The notes beneath the pieces were generated by a model. The model saw only the letters and a program-made list of their open reading frames with translations. It was not told where the DNA came from and ran no database searches. From contig JAQGHR010000060.1 in the NCBI GenBank assembly GCA_028291545.1, positions 41,987 through 105,986 of the forward strand: a stretch of DNA of 64,000 bases, in the 5' to 3' direction. This document shows, piece after piece, positions 34,197 to 45,200 of this stretch (position 1 is its first letter; each line of letters begins with the position of its first letter). The stretch is from Planctomycetota bacterium. Its GTDB lineage: Bacteria; Planctomycetota; Planctomycetia; Isosphaerales; Isosphaeraceae. Both the position numbers and the translations under genes were made by a program.

Positions 34197-35936
34197 GTGG
34201 TGGACTCCGGGAATCCCGGTACATCGCCGATCCAGGACGCGAATCCCTCGCGACCGATTCACCCCGGGGCAGGGCGCAGACGCGCGGGGCTGCATCCCAA
34301 GGGGAGGCAGGTCGATCCCTCCGCGCTCAAGGACGTCCGCGAACTCCTGGGCGATCGACCGCGACGGCGAGATCTTCTGATCGAGCACCTCCACCTGATC
34401 CAGGACCGATATCACGCCCTTGGCGCGGCGCACCTGGCCGCCCTTGCGGAAGAGATGGGCCTGGCGATGGCCGAGGTGTACGAGGTCGCAACGTTCTATG
34501 CGCACTTCGACGTGCTCCGCGAGGGGGAGTTGCCCCCCCCTGCCCTGACGATTCGCGTCTGCGACAGCATTTCATGCTCTCTGAGAGACGCCGATCAATT
34601 GCGAGAGCAACTCGCCGCGACTCTTGGCCCCGAGGTCCGCGTCGTTCGCGCTCCGTGTATCGGACGTTGTGAACATGCTCCGGCGGTGATGGCCGGACAG
34701 CGGACCATCGATCGGGCGACCGTCGCGACGGTCCGGAGCGTCGTCTCCTCGGGGAGATTCGAGGCGGAACGCCCGGCGGCGAAGTCTTTCGAGGCGTACG
34801 TCGCCGAGGGCGGATACCGGCTCCTGACCGCCTGTCGCTCCGGCGAGAAGACGCCCGAGGAATTGATCGACGCCGTGGAGGCCGCGGGTCTGAGAGGACT
34901 TGGAGGCGCGGGATTCAAGGCAGCTCAAAAGTGGAAGATGGTGCGACAGGCCCCGAAGCCGCGCCTGATGGCAATCAACGCGGACGAGGGCGAGCCGGGC
35001 ACGTTCAAGGATCGAACCTATCTGGAGACCGATCCCCACCGCTTCCTCGAAGGCATGCTCCTGGCCGCCTGGACGGTCGAGGCCGAAGAGATCACGGTCT
35101 ATCTCCGCGACGAATATCCCCACATCCGCCGCCTGCTCCTGGAGCAGGTCGCCCGACTCGAAGCGGAAGGGCTCGCGAAGCCTGCAACGATCCATCTCCG
35201 CCGCGGCGCCGGAGCCTACATTTGCGGCGAGGAGACCGCGATGCTGGAGAGCATCGAAGGCAAGCGGGGATACCCGCGCCACAAGCCGCCGTTCCCGACC
35301 CAGGTCGGGCTGTTCGGGCGGCCCACACTCATCCATAACGTGGAAACCGTCTTCTGGGTCCGCGACATCGTGGAGCGCGGACCGGCGTATTTCTCGTCGC
35401 AAGGACGACACGGCCGCCAGGGATTGCGGAGCTTTTCCGTCTCCGGGCGGGTGAGGCATCCGGGCGTCAAGCTCGCGCCGGCGGGAATCACGGTCCGGGA
35501 GCTGATCGACGAATTCTGTGGCGGGATGGAAGATGGTCATCGTTTCAAAGGCTATCTCCCGGGAGGCGCCTCGGGAGGGATCTTGCCCGCGCACCTCGAC
35601 AACATCCCGCTCGACTTCGGCACGCTGGAGCCTCACGGCTGCTTCATCGGCTCGGCGGCGGTGGTCGTCCTCTCGGATCAGGACAATATGCGGGCCGTGG
35701 CCCTGAACCTCATGCGATTCTTCGAAGATGAGAGCTGCGGCCAATGCACGCCCTGCCGCTGTGGCACCGAGAAGGCCGTCCAGTTGATGGAGCGACCGAC
35801 CTGGGATGAATCGCTCCTGACCGAGCTGAGCAACGGCATGCGAGATGCCTCGATCTGCGGTCTCGGCCAGGCGGCGCCGAACCCGTTGCTGTCGGTAATG
35901 CGACACTTTCCGGAAGACATCGCAGACTCGGACTGA
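34197..35936 (+). CDS. fdsB: NAD-dependent formate dehydrogenase, diaphorase subunit (NuoE-NuoF fusion)
   Basis: The 579-residue protein accepts electrons from the molybdenum subunit and reduces NAD. Residues about 40-170 are NuoE/FdsG-like with [2Fe-2S] cysteines 122, 127, 154 and 158. The rest is NuoF/FdsB-like: GLRGLGGAGFKAAQKWK and NADEGEPGTFKDR for FMN and NAD, GAGAYICGEETAM, and the [4Fe-4S] motif ESCGQCTPCRCG followed by ICGLG. FdsG and FdsB are separate in Cupriavidus; here they are fused, as in HoxF. It starts at GTG 34197 and is followed by the catalytic subunit gene. Confidence 0.85.
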   Translation: MVDSGNPGTSPIQDANPSRPIHPGAGRRRAGLHPKGRQVDPSALKDVRELLGDRPRRRDLLIEHLHLIQDRYHALGAAHLAALAEEMGLAMAEVYEVATFYAHFDVLREGELPPPALTIRVCDSISCSLRDADQLREQLAATLGPEVRVVRAPCIGRCEHAPAVMAGQRTIDRATVATVRSVVSSGRFEAERPAAKSFEAYVAEGGYRLLTACRSGEKTPEELIDAVEAAGLRGLGGAGFKAAQKWKMVRQAPKPRLMAINADEGEPGTFKDRTYLETDPHRFLEGMLLAAWTVEAEEITVYLRDEYPHIRRLLLEQVARLEAEGLAKPATIHLRRGAGAYICGEETAMLESIEGKRGYPRHKPPFPTQVGLFGRPTLIHNVETVFWVRDIVERGPAYFSSQGRHGRQGLRSFSVSGRVRHPGVKLAPAGITVRELIDEFCGGMEDGHRFKGYLPGGASGGILPAHLDNIPLDFGTLEPHGCFIGSAAVVVLSDQDNMRAVALNLMRFFEDESCGQCTPCRCGTEKAVQLMERPTWDESLLTELSNGMRDASICGLGQAAPNPLLSVMRHFPEDIADSD

Positions 35937-35960
35937 CCCCCTCGGCGACGGAGGCAAGCG

Positions 35961-36032
35961 ATGGTCGGCCGTTCGGTTCGAGAATTCGACATCCTGGATG
36001 TGACGATCCCGATCAACTCCCGGATCGGTTGA
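35961..36032 (+). CDS. Possible 23-residue protein between the formate dehydrogenase genes
   Basis: ATG 35961 has GGAGG six bases upstream, a better ribosome site than most genes here, and the frame ends at 36032. The product begins MVGRSVREFDILDVTI. It matches no known subunit; FdsD is about three times longer. It may be a leader peptide for coupling or a chance frame. Confidence 0.3.
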   Translation: MVGRSVREFDILDVTIPINSRIG

Positions 36033-36054
36033 CCATCCGACCTGAGGTCCCGCG

Positions 36055-38874
36055 ATGATTGATCCCGCCCATGAGCCCGTCGCGTTCACGCTCAACGGCG
36101 TCGAGGTCGTAGCCCAGCCCGGCGAGACGATCTGGCAAGTCGCGCATCGCGAAGACATCGCGATTCCCCATCTCTGCTACGCGCCCGAGCCCGGCTATCG
36201 ACCCGACGGCAATTGCCGGGCCTGCATGGTCGAGATCCAGGGCGAGCGCGTCCTGGCCGCCTCGTGCATCCGCCGACCGATGCCGGGCATGAAGGTGACG
36301 ACCGATTCCTCGCGGGCCACGAGCGCCCGGGCGATGGTCATGGAACTCCTGCTCGCCGATCAGCCATCGCGCGAGGTCGCCCACGATCCCGATTCCAAGC
36401 TCTGGCGATGGGCCGACCGCATGGGCGTAACGTCCAGCCGATTTCCGGCGCGAGCCCACGCGCCGTCGCCCGATCGCAGCCATCTCGCCATGGCCGTCCA
36501 TCTCGACGCCTGCATCCAGTGCAACCTCTGCGTCCGCGCCTGCCGGGAGGTCCAGGTCAACGATGTGATCGGCATGGCGTATCGCGGGCATGGGTCGAAG
36601 ATCGTGTTCGATTTCGACGACCCGATGGGTCAGAGCACCTGCGTCGCGTGCGGCGAATGCATCCAGGCCTGCCCCACCGGGGCGCTCATGCCGGCGGCGG
36701 TGATGGACGACACGGGCAGGAAGGCCCACGAAGCCGATCGCAAGGTCGAGAGCCTTTGCCCGTATTGCGGAGTCGGCTGCCAGATCACCTACCAGATTGA
36801 GGGCGAGAAGATCCTCTATACCGAGGGGCGCGACGGGCCGGCCAATCACAAGCGGCTCTGCGTCAAGGGCCGATTCGGATTCGATTACATCCATCACCGG
36901 CACCGGCTCTTGAAGCCGCTCATCCGCAAGGCCGGCGTGCCGAAGGACGCCAACGATCAGGTCGATCCGGCGAATCCCTTCACGCACTTTCGAGAGGCAA
37001 GCTGGGAAGAGGCTCTGGAAGCCGCCGCGTCGGGATTGCGCCGCATCCGCGACCGCGACGGCGGGCATGCGATGGCCGGATTCGGCTCGGCGAAGGGCTC
37101 GAACGAAGAGGCGTTCCTGTTCCAGAAGCTCGTGCGCGTCGGCTTCGGCGGCAACAATGTCGATCACTGCACGCGACTCTGTCACGCCTCGTCGGTCGCC
37201 GCGCTGATGGAAACGATCGGCTCCGGCGCGGTCACGGCGCCGTTCTCCGAGTGTGCCAACTCCGATGTGATCGTCGTCATCGGCGCCAACCCCACGGTCA
37301 ACCACCCGGTCGCCGCGACGTTCATCAAGAACGCCGCGAAGCGAGGGGCCAAGCTCATCGTCGCCGACCCGCGAGGACAGGCGTTGCGTCGTCACGCGAG
37401 CCATATGCTCCGCTTCCGATCCGGCACCGACGTGGCGATGTTGAACGCCTTGATTCACGTGATCATCGAGGAGGGCCTCTATGATCGCGAATATGTCGAG
37501 ACCTTCACCGAGGGATTCGACGCCTTGCGCGTCCAGATCAAGGTCTGTGCCCCCGAAATGATGGCCCCGATCTGCGGGATCGAGGCCGGCACGTTGCGCG
37601 AGGTGGCGCGAACCTACGCGACAGCCAAGGCGGCCTTGATCTTCTGGGGAATGGGGATCTCGCAGCACGTTCACGGGACCGACAACGCCCGATGCCTGAT
37701 CTCGCTCGCCCTCCTTTGTGGACATGTCGGGCGTCCCGGCGCGGGTCTACATCCCCTTCGGGGGCAGAATAACGTGCAAGGCGCGTCGGATGTCGGCCTG
37801 ATCCCGATGGTCTTCCCCGACTATCGATCCGTTGCCGACGCGGAGATCCGCGGGCGGTTCGAGGCGCTCTGGGGCACCTCGCTCGATCCGGTCCCGGGCC
37901 TCACCGTGGTCGAGATCATGAACGCGGCACGCGCCGGGACGATCAAGGGCATGTACATCATGGGCGAGAATCCCGCGATGTCCGATCCCGACCTCCAGCA
38001 TGCGCGCGAAGCCCTCGCGGGACTGGAGCATCTGGTCGTGCAGGAAATCTTCCTCACCGAGACCGCCTGTCACGCCGATGTCATCCTGCCCGCGACGGCC
38101 TTCCCTGAAAAGGATGGGACGTTCACCAACACCGACCGTCGCGTCCAGCTCGGCCGCCAGGCGCTCGCTCCACCCGGGGAATCCAGGCAAGATTGGTGGA
38201 TCCTTCAGGAGATCGCGAGACGGCTCGGCCTGCCGTGGGATTATCAACACCCTCGCGACGTGTACGCCGAGATGGGGCAATGCATGCCGTCTCTGCGTAA
38301 CATACCGTGGTCAAGGCTGGAACGCGAAGGCTCGGTCGTCTATCCGAGCGACGCCGAGGATCAACCCGGTCATGAGGTCCTTTTCGAGCAGGGATTCCCG
38401 ACTCCCGGCGGCCGAGGCAAGCTCGTGCCGGCGTCCGTGCTGCCGCCGGACGAGCTGCCGGACGCCCGATTCCCGATGATCCTCTCCACCGGGCGGCTGC
38501 TGGAGCACTGGCATACCGGCTCCATGACGCGCAGGGCTACGGTACTCGACGAGATCGAGCCGGAAGCCGTCGCGCTGCTCGCCCCCTCGGAGCTTGCAAG
38601 GCTGGACGTTCTGCCCGGAGAGATGGTGCGCGTGTGGACCCGTCGTGGGGAGATTTCGCTGAAGGCGCGGGCGGATCGCGACGTTCCGCCCGGCTTGATC
38701 TTCATCCCGTTCTGTTTCGCCGAGGCCGCGGTCAACCTCCTGACCAACCCGGCCCTCGACCCGTTCGGTAAGATCCCCGAGTTCAAATTCTGCGCGGCCC
38801 AGATCGAAAGAATCTCGGCCTCACCATCGGGGGCGGCAAGCCCGTCGGGAGAGCCGGCGGCGCACCATCCCTGA
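36055..38874 (+). CDS. fdsA: NAD-dependent formate dehydrogenase, molybdopterin catalytic subunit
   Basis: The 939-residue protein oxidises formate to CO2. In order it shows an N-terminal [2Fe-2S] domain (NCRACMVEIQGE), two ferredoxin-type [4Fe-4S] motifs (CIQCNLCVRAC and CVACGECIQACP), the proximal cluster CPYCGVGCQITYQ, the molybdenum ligand Cys376 in NVDHCTRLCHASSV, and a C-terminal cofactor-binding domain (GRLLEHWHTGSMTRR). A cysteine, not selenocysteine, is coded at the metal. Order and length match FdsA/FdhF of NAD-linked soluble enzymes. No fdhD or fdsC gene is next to it. Confidence 0.88.
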   Translation: MIDPAHEPVAFTLNGVEVVAQPGETIWQVAHREDIAIPHLCYAPEPGYRPDGNCRACMVEIQGERVLAASCIRRPMPGMKVTTDSSRATSARAMVMELLLADQPSREVAHDPDSKLWRWADRMGVTSSRFPARAHAPSPDRSHLAMAVHLDACIQCNLCVRACREVQVNDVIGMAYRGHGSKIVFDFDDPMGQSTCVACGECIQACPTGALMPAAVMDDTGRKAHEADRKVESLCPYCGVGCQITYQIEGEKILYTEGRDGPANHKRLCVKGRFGFDYIHHRHRLLKPLIRKAGVPKDANDQVDPANPFTHFREASWEEALEAAASGLRRIRDRDGGHAMAGFGSAKGSNEEAFLFQKLVRVGFGGNNVDHCTRLCHASSVAALMETIGSGAVTAPFSECANSDVIVVIGANPTVNHPVAATFIKNAAKRGAKLIVADPRGQALRRHASHMLRFRSGTDVAMLNALIHVIIEEGLYDREYVETFTEGFDALRVQIKVCAPEMMAPICGIEAGTLREVARTYATAKAALIFWGMGISQHVHGTDNARCLISLALLCGHVGRPGAGLHPLRGQNNVQGASDVGLIPMVFPDYRSVADAEIRGRFEALWGTSLDPVPGLTVVEIMNAARAGTIKGMYIMGENPAMSDPDLQHAREALAGLEHLVVQEIFLTETACHADVILPATAFPEKDGTFTNTDRRVQLGRQALAPPGESRQDWWILQEIARRLGLPWDYQHPRDVYAEMGQCMPSLRNIPWSRLEREGSVVYPSDAEDQPGHEVLFEQGFPTPGGRGKLVPASVLPPDELPDARFPMILSTGRLLEHWHTGSMTRRATVLDEIEPEAVALLAPSELARLDVLPGEMVRVWTRRGEISLKARADRDVPPGLIFIPFCFAEAAVNLLTNPALDPFGKIPEFKFCAAQIERISASPSGAASPSGEPAAHHP

Positions 38875-38942
38875 ACGCTCATCGTGTACCAAAAATAGCG
38901 CCCGAGGGGGGGCGAGTTCACCCGCCGCCCTCGATAGACGCG

Positions 38943-39095
38943 CTAGATCAATCGATGACCCTTTTTGGACGTTCCTGATTCTTGCTGGCCCGACGCGCGG
39001 CGGAATGGCCAGGCCTCAAGAACGAAAAGGATGGCATCGGTCGCAATGAAGAACATGCCCAGCAAGGCGCGAGTGATCGGGGTGAGCGGCTTCAT
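38943..39095 (-). CDS. Small single-span membrane protein
   Basis: The 50-residue product has a hydrophobic segment ALLGMFFIATDAILFVLEAW (residues 10-29), preceded by MKPLTPITR and followed by a basic tail. AAGGA stands six bases before ATG 39095, which supports translation. No family is recognised. It is encoded on the opposite strand to the formate dehydrogenase genes, just downstream of the giant gene on the same strand, after a strong hairpin. Confidence 0.5.
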   Translation of the reverse strand: MKPLTPITRALLGMFFIATDAILFVLEAWPFRRASGQQESGTSKKGHRLI

Positions 39096-39175
39096 CGGAT
39101 CCTTCTGGCTCCGCAGTCGAGCACGAGCAGCGACAAGACGGCATTCGATCGCGGATTGCCTTTGATGGGATGTCG

Positions 39176-39219
39176 CGAACGCGTCCCACATCCCCGGAAG
39201 GGAGTGTGGGACGCGTTCG
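39176..39219 (-). terminator. Strong hairpin downstream of the giant gene
   Basis: A perfect 15-bp stem (CGAACGCGTCCCACA with its complement, 39176-39190 and 39205-39219) lies 30 bases beyond the stop codon of the giant gene. There is no long T-run on either strand, so it may protect the mRNA end or terminate weakly. Confidence 0.55.
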
Positions 39220-39248
39220 TCATAACTTACCTGAAAACCCGGCTAGTC

Positions 39249-42200
39249 TCACCCACCGTGACCGTTTTCCCAAAGGTTCTCGAGGGCAAGGTCGTGCGCG
39301 GTCGGCTTCGCGGACCTGATCTTGACCGCGTGACGTGAGGCGTTGACGACGTTCTTGCGGACCCGGTTGACGGGATTCCTCACGTTTACCTTCTGGTCAG
39401 GATGGCCGAAGGCGAAGCCCAGAACCGTCTGCCCGAGGTTCCCTCGGACGAGGGGTGCCGTCGGGGCAATGGCCGGCTGGACGGGTGTAAAATCGACGGG
39501 CGCGTCGGTGACAAGACTCGCCGTAGTCACAGCCGAGGTGGCAGGCACGGTGCTGGGGATCGGCAGGTCTTTCCGGCCTGCTCGGCCGAACTGGAAGATC
39601 TTGGAGCCGCCGGCCGTGTAGGTGGCGTAGAACTTCGCCTCGGCGGGGTCGAACACGGTGGTGTCGGTCTTGCCGTCGCCATCGTAATCGCCATAGACCG
39701 GCACGCCTTGCTTGTTCGGCACGCCGTACTGGAACACCTTGCTTCCGCCGTTCGCGCCGCTGGAGAACAGTTCGTAGAACACGGCGGGACCGGGGTCGAA
39801 GACGGAGATGTCGGTCTTGCCGTCGCCGTCGAAATCCGCCGGGATCGGCAAGTCGCCGCCACCCGGGCGGCCGAACTGGAGGGCCTTCGAGCCGCTCCCG
39901 TCGGTGTAGACGATCAGGAATGTCGCGGTTGTCGGATCGAAGACGGCCAGGTCCGCACGGCCGTCGCCATTGTAGTCGCCTGGGATGCCGACGTTGCCAT
40001 GGTTGGGCGATGCGAAGCCGGGCTGAGCCAGGATGCCGCTGGCCGAGTAGAAGATGTAGAACTTCGCATCGACCGGATCGTAGACCGCCAGGTCGGCCCG
40101 ACCGTCGCCGTCGTAATCGCCCGGGACCGCCTGGTTGTTATGGCCCACGATGCCGAACTGGATCGTGCTGCTCCCGCCGGCGGAGTAGGTGATGTAGAAC
40201 TTCGCGGCCGTCGGATCATACACGGCGACGTCGGTCTTGCCGTCACCGTCGTAGTCACCCGAGACGGGCAGGCCCCGGCCGTTGGGCACACCGAAGGAGA
40301 AGACCGTGCTTCCCCCGGCGGAATACTGGATAAAGAAGGTGGACGTGAGCGGGTCGAACACGGCGTTGTCCGTCTTGCCGTCGCCGTCATAGTCGCCGGG
40401 TGTCGCGACGATGTTCAGGGTCGGCACCGCCCCGGGGCTACCCTGGTTGCCTGCGGCGTCGCTCGCGGTGACTCGCAGAACATTGGGCCCGAGGGGGAGC
40501 TTGTAGATCGATTGGAGCGTGAAGGAACCGTCGGCCGCGACGAGGACGGCCGAGAGCAACTTGTTGCTCGAATCGTAAAGGGCCACCACTCCGTTGGGGT
40601 CGGACTTGCCGACGAGCCTCGGGTAGCGGACGTTCGTGACGAAGTCGCCCTTGATCGCCGAGTCGTCGGCCGCCAGGATCGTCACGGCCGGAGCGGGCGG
40701 CGGTGTGGTATCGATCGTGATCCCGACGACGTCGCTATAGGCGATGTTGCCCGCCGAGTCACGAGCCTGAACCGCCAGGGCAGTCAGCCCTTCGGCCAGG
40801 TCGCGGGTCGGGAGGGCGGTGTAGCTGCCCGATGCGTCGGACGTGGTAGTGGCGTAGAGGGTGCCGCCGACGTCGAGCAGGTTGACGGTGACGTTGGGAC
40901 CGGCCTTGCCCACGAAGCGGGGACGCCGCAGGTTCGTGACCGAGTCGCCCTTGACTCCGCTGTCGTCGGCCGCGAGCAGCGCGATCGTCGGACGCGAGGG
41001 AGCGGCCGTCGAGATGGTCAGGGGCAGACTGCTGCTGAGGGCCGGATTCCCGGCCGCATCCGTGGCACGGGCTTGGAACGTGTACTTGCCGTCCGCCAGA
41101 TCGAGCGGGGGCTGGAGGACGAAATTCCCGCTTGCGTCGGAGATCGTCGAGGCCTTGACGACGCCCAGCCCGTCCAGCAGGGCGACGGTCGTCTTGGCGT
41201 CGGTCGCACCGACGAGCTTCGGCCGGCGAACGTTGGTCACGCCGTCGCCTTGCAGGCCGCTGTCGTCGGCCGGCAGCAGGCTGAACGTCGGTACGGCCGG
41301 CGGGATCGTGTCGATCACGAGGGAGATCGTGGTAAACGACAGGCTCGAATTCCCCGCCGCGTCGCTGGCTCGGGCCTGCAGCGAATAGGCTCCGTCCAGG
41401 AGGTCGACCGAGGGCTGGAGCGTGTAATTGCCGCTCAGGTCGGCGGTGGCGGACGCGATCACCCCGCTGGGGGTGACGAGGTCCACCGTCGAGCCAGGAT
41501 CGGTCACCCCACTGAAATGTGGCCGCTTCACGTTCGTGATGAAGTCGCCCTTGATCCCGCTGTCGTCGGCCGAGACCAGGTTCAAGGTCGGGAACGCGGG
41601 CGCCTGGGTATCGAGCACGACCGAGACCGGAGGACTCACCAGGCCGACATTGCCCGCCAGGTCCGTCTGGCTCGCGAGATACGCGTACTTCCCGTCCGGC
41701 AGCGAGGTGCGATCGATCACCTGCCCGCTGCCGAGGACCGTGCCGACCGGGGTGTAGGTGGAGTCGGGCGACGTGAACACCTTGCGGAAGAGCTGGACCG
41801 TCGCGGTCGTCTCGGAGGCGAAGAGGTCAAAGATCCGGTCGATCTTGACATTTGTAATCCCGTCGCCCTTGATCCCAGTATCGCTCAGCGAGTTGAGCTG
41901 CGGGGCCGGCGGGGCAATCGGCTTCTTGGTGTCGAACGTCACCGGCAGCGTGGGACCGAACGAGCCGGCGTTGTCCGAGGCGTCGATCTGCTTCGTCGTG
42001 TAGACGTAGACGATATTCGCCACGTCGCTGGGCACCGTCACCGACGGATCCAGGACCTTGCCGGTGCCGTTGCTCTGGCCGATGAAGACATACGAGGTAT
42101 CGGGGTCGCCCAGCTTCTTGCGGTAGAGCTGAACCGTGGCCCCGGACTCGGTCGCGACCACATCAATGAACGGGCTGGTGGCGTTCGTGATGCTGTCGTT

Positions 42201-45200
42201 GTTGAACGCGCCGCTGTCGCTGAGCTGGTCGAGCACGGGGGCCAGCGCCGTGCCGGGGGCCGTGGTGTCGATCGTCAGGACGAGGGTCCGGCTCGTGCTG
42301 GTGTTCGCCGCGATGTCGGTGGCCGACACCTGGAGGTTGTAGACCCCATCCGCCAGGCTGATGCCGGGCGTGAGGCTGAACGTGCCGTCCGCCGCCGCCC
42401 GACCGAAGGCCAGGGGCTGAGACGGGTTGCTGAGGTCGAACAGAATCAAGCTCGCGTTCGCCTCGGTCGTGCCGATCAAACGAGGCCTGGTGACGCTGGT
42501 GGTTCCATCGCCCAGAAGACCCCTATCGTCCCTGGGATCGAGCGAGAGCGTCGGAGTTTGCGGCGCCGTGGTATCGATCGTGACGTCGAGCGTCCCGCCG
42601 ATCGCGCCCACGTTGCCGGCGAGGTCGACCTGCCGGGTGGCGTACGTGTAAACGCCGTCGGGTGTCGGGGCCGGCAATTGGGAATCGGTGACCGACCCGC
42701 TCCCGATGACCGATCCGACGACCTTGTACGAGGTGATCGGGTCGGACTGAAGCTTGCGGAGCAACTGCACCAGGGCCGTCGATTCCGTCGCGATGACGTC
42801 GAAGCCGGGCGTCTTGGACCCGGTGATGTTGTCCGTACTACTGGTGCCGGTGTCGCTGCTCGCCTGGAGATCGGCGGCGACCGGGGCGGCCGGGGCGATA
42901 TTGTCGAAGATGACGTCCACGGTCACGGCGCCGAGGACGCCGAGGTTGCCGGAGAGGTCGGTCTGCTGGGCCGAGTAGATGAACTCGCCGTTGGCCGGCG
43001 CGATCGGGTCCTGAAGCAGTCCCACACCCGCCGCGGCGATCGTGACGGGCGTGCCGACGGGGACATAGCTCGAATCGGGCGCCCCCTTGACCTTGCGGAA
43101 GAGCTGGACCTTCTGATTCGCCTCGCTCGTCACGACGTCGAAGAAGGGAGCCTTGGAATTGGTGTAGTCGTCGCCGTTGTAGGGCGGACCAGCGAGCGGC
43201 CCGCTGTCGCTCTTGGCGTCGAGGACGAGGCTGACCGTCGAGGCGGGTCCGGTCGTGTCAATCGTCACCGTGAGGCTGTTGCTGCGAGCGCCGACGTTGC
43301 CGGCGACGTCCATCTGCTGCGCGGCGTACGAGTAGACGCCGTCGGACGCCGAAGGCGCGGCCAGGGTCAGATCCTGGAGCCGCACGGTCGTCCCCGGGGA
43401 CGCGAGCACGGAGGAGACGATCGCGTAACTGCCGGCGGGGGCGCTCGCGAGCTTCCGCAGGAGCTGGATCAGCGACGGGGACTCGGTGGCCGTGACAACG
43501 AAGAACGGCTGAGTATTGGCCGTGACATTGTCCGTGCTGCTCGTGCCGGTGTCGCTCGCCGCCTCGAGGTCGGGCACGGTCGGCGGGCCTTCGCCGCTGG
43601 TATCGATCGTCACCGGTAGTTCGGCGCCAACCGGGCCTACATTGCCGGCGAGGTCGACCTGCTGCGAGGCGTAGGCATAAACCCCATCCGAGGCCGGGGA
43701 GGCCGGGAGCGTCAGATCCTGGATCGCGCCGCTGCCGAGACGGGAGCCGACGATCACGAACGCGCTCGCCGGGGCAGTCGCCAGCTTGCGAAGCAGTCGG
43801 ACGGTGGCCGTCGCCTCCGTGGCGACCACGTCGAAGAACGGCTTGGTGTCCTTCGTGATTTCGTCCGAGGTGCTCAGGCCGGTGTCGCTCACGGCCTGCA
43901 AGTCGGGGGCGAGCGGGGCGAGCGGGACCAGAGTGTCGACCGTGATGATCAACGTGTCGCTCGGGACGCTGAAGTTCCCGGCGATGTCTTCCTGGACGGC
44001 CACGTACGAATGGTTCCCGTTCGTCAGCGGGCCCGTGTCGGTGATCGGGCCGTTGCCGAGGCGGGTACCGACCGCCTTCGCACCGCCGTCGCGGAACAGG
44101 AGGACCAAGGCACCGGTCTCGACGCCCGAGATATCGAACGTCGGATTCGTGACGTTGGTGTAGTCGTCGGTATTGCTCGAGCCCGAGTCGCTGATGGCCT
44201 GAAGGTCCGGCTTATTGGTCATGAGCGGCGGGGTGGTGTCGAGCGTGAACGTGAAGTTGCTGAGGTTCCCGGTCGTGCCCGACTGGTCCGTGGCCTGGAC
44301 GCCGATGGTCTTGAGGCCGTCGGTGGTGCCGTTGGCCTTGTAAATCCCGGCGTTGACCTGGATCGAGAACCGGCCCGCCGCGTCGGTCTGCCCCGAGCCG
44401 ATGAAGACCGGAGGCTTGGAAGTATCGGTCAGGTCGAACAGGCTGATCGTCACGACGCTGCCGAAGGCCGACTGCTCGGAGAGGCCCGAGATGAACGGCT
44501 GCGTGAGGTTGGTGATCGGGTGATTCTTCGGGTCGGGCGAGATCCCGGTGTCGCTCCCGTTGGGGGCCGGGAATTTGGCGTCGAGCCCGATCGTCGTGGC
44601 GAACACGATCGGCGCCAGGCGGATGGTGAACGCGCCTCGGCCGAACGTGGTGGCGTACAGGGTATTCGGCCCGGTCGAGATGTCGGGCCGGCCATTGGTC
44701 GGGTCGATGTTCCCGAGCACGAGGTTGAGGTCGGTAATCACCGCGTTCGGCAGCCCGCCACCGTCGCCCGGAGGCTTGGGAGTGAGGTCGACCCCGGTGG
44801 GGTCGGCCGACGGGAAGAAGGTCCACTTCGCCCCGTTGTCGATCGACCGGAAGACGCCGCCTTCGCCGCCCACATAGAGCATCGGGTGCGATGGGCCGGT
44901 CGGGTTGGACGGGTCGTTCGGAATGATGTAGCGCCAGTCCGCCTGCAACGACGTGAGGTTCTTCAACCTCGCCTGAACCTGGGTCGCGTCGTTGAACAGC
45001 ATGCTTGTGAGCGAGAACAGATTTCCGGTGATGTTCACCCAGGTCGGGTTGGTGGCCTTGGAGTCCACCATGTGGTAGACGCCCTTCTGGGTGACGGCGT
45101 ACGCCTCGTGGCTGGTCCGCGTCGGGTTGGTGACGATCTTCTGGATGGCCGAGCCGTCCAGGCCGTTCGAGAGCGGCGTCCAGGCGTTGCCGTTGCCGCC

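Noticed and set aside
34572..37725. Long leftward frames opposite the formate dehydrogenase genes
   Set aside because: They mirror strongly conserved FdsB/FdsA coding frames with all cofactor motifs; the leftward products have no recognisable domain.
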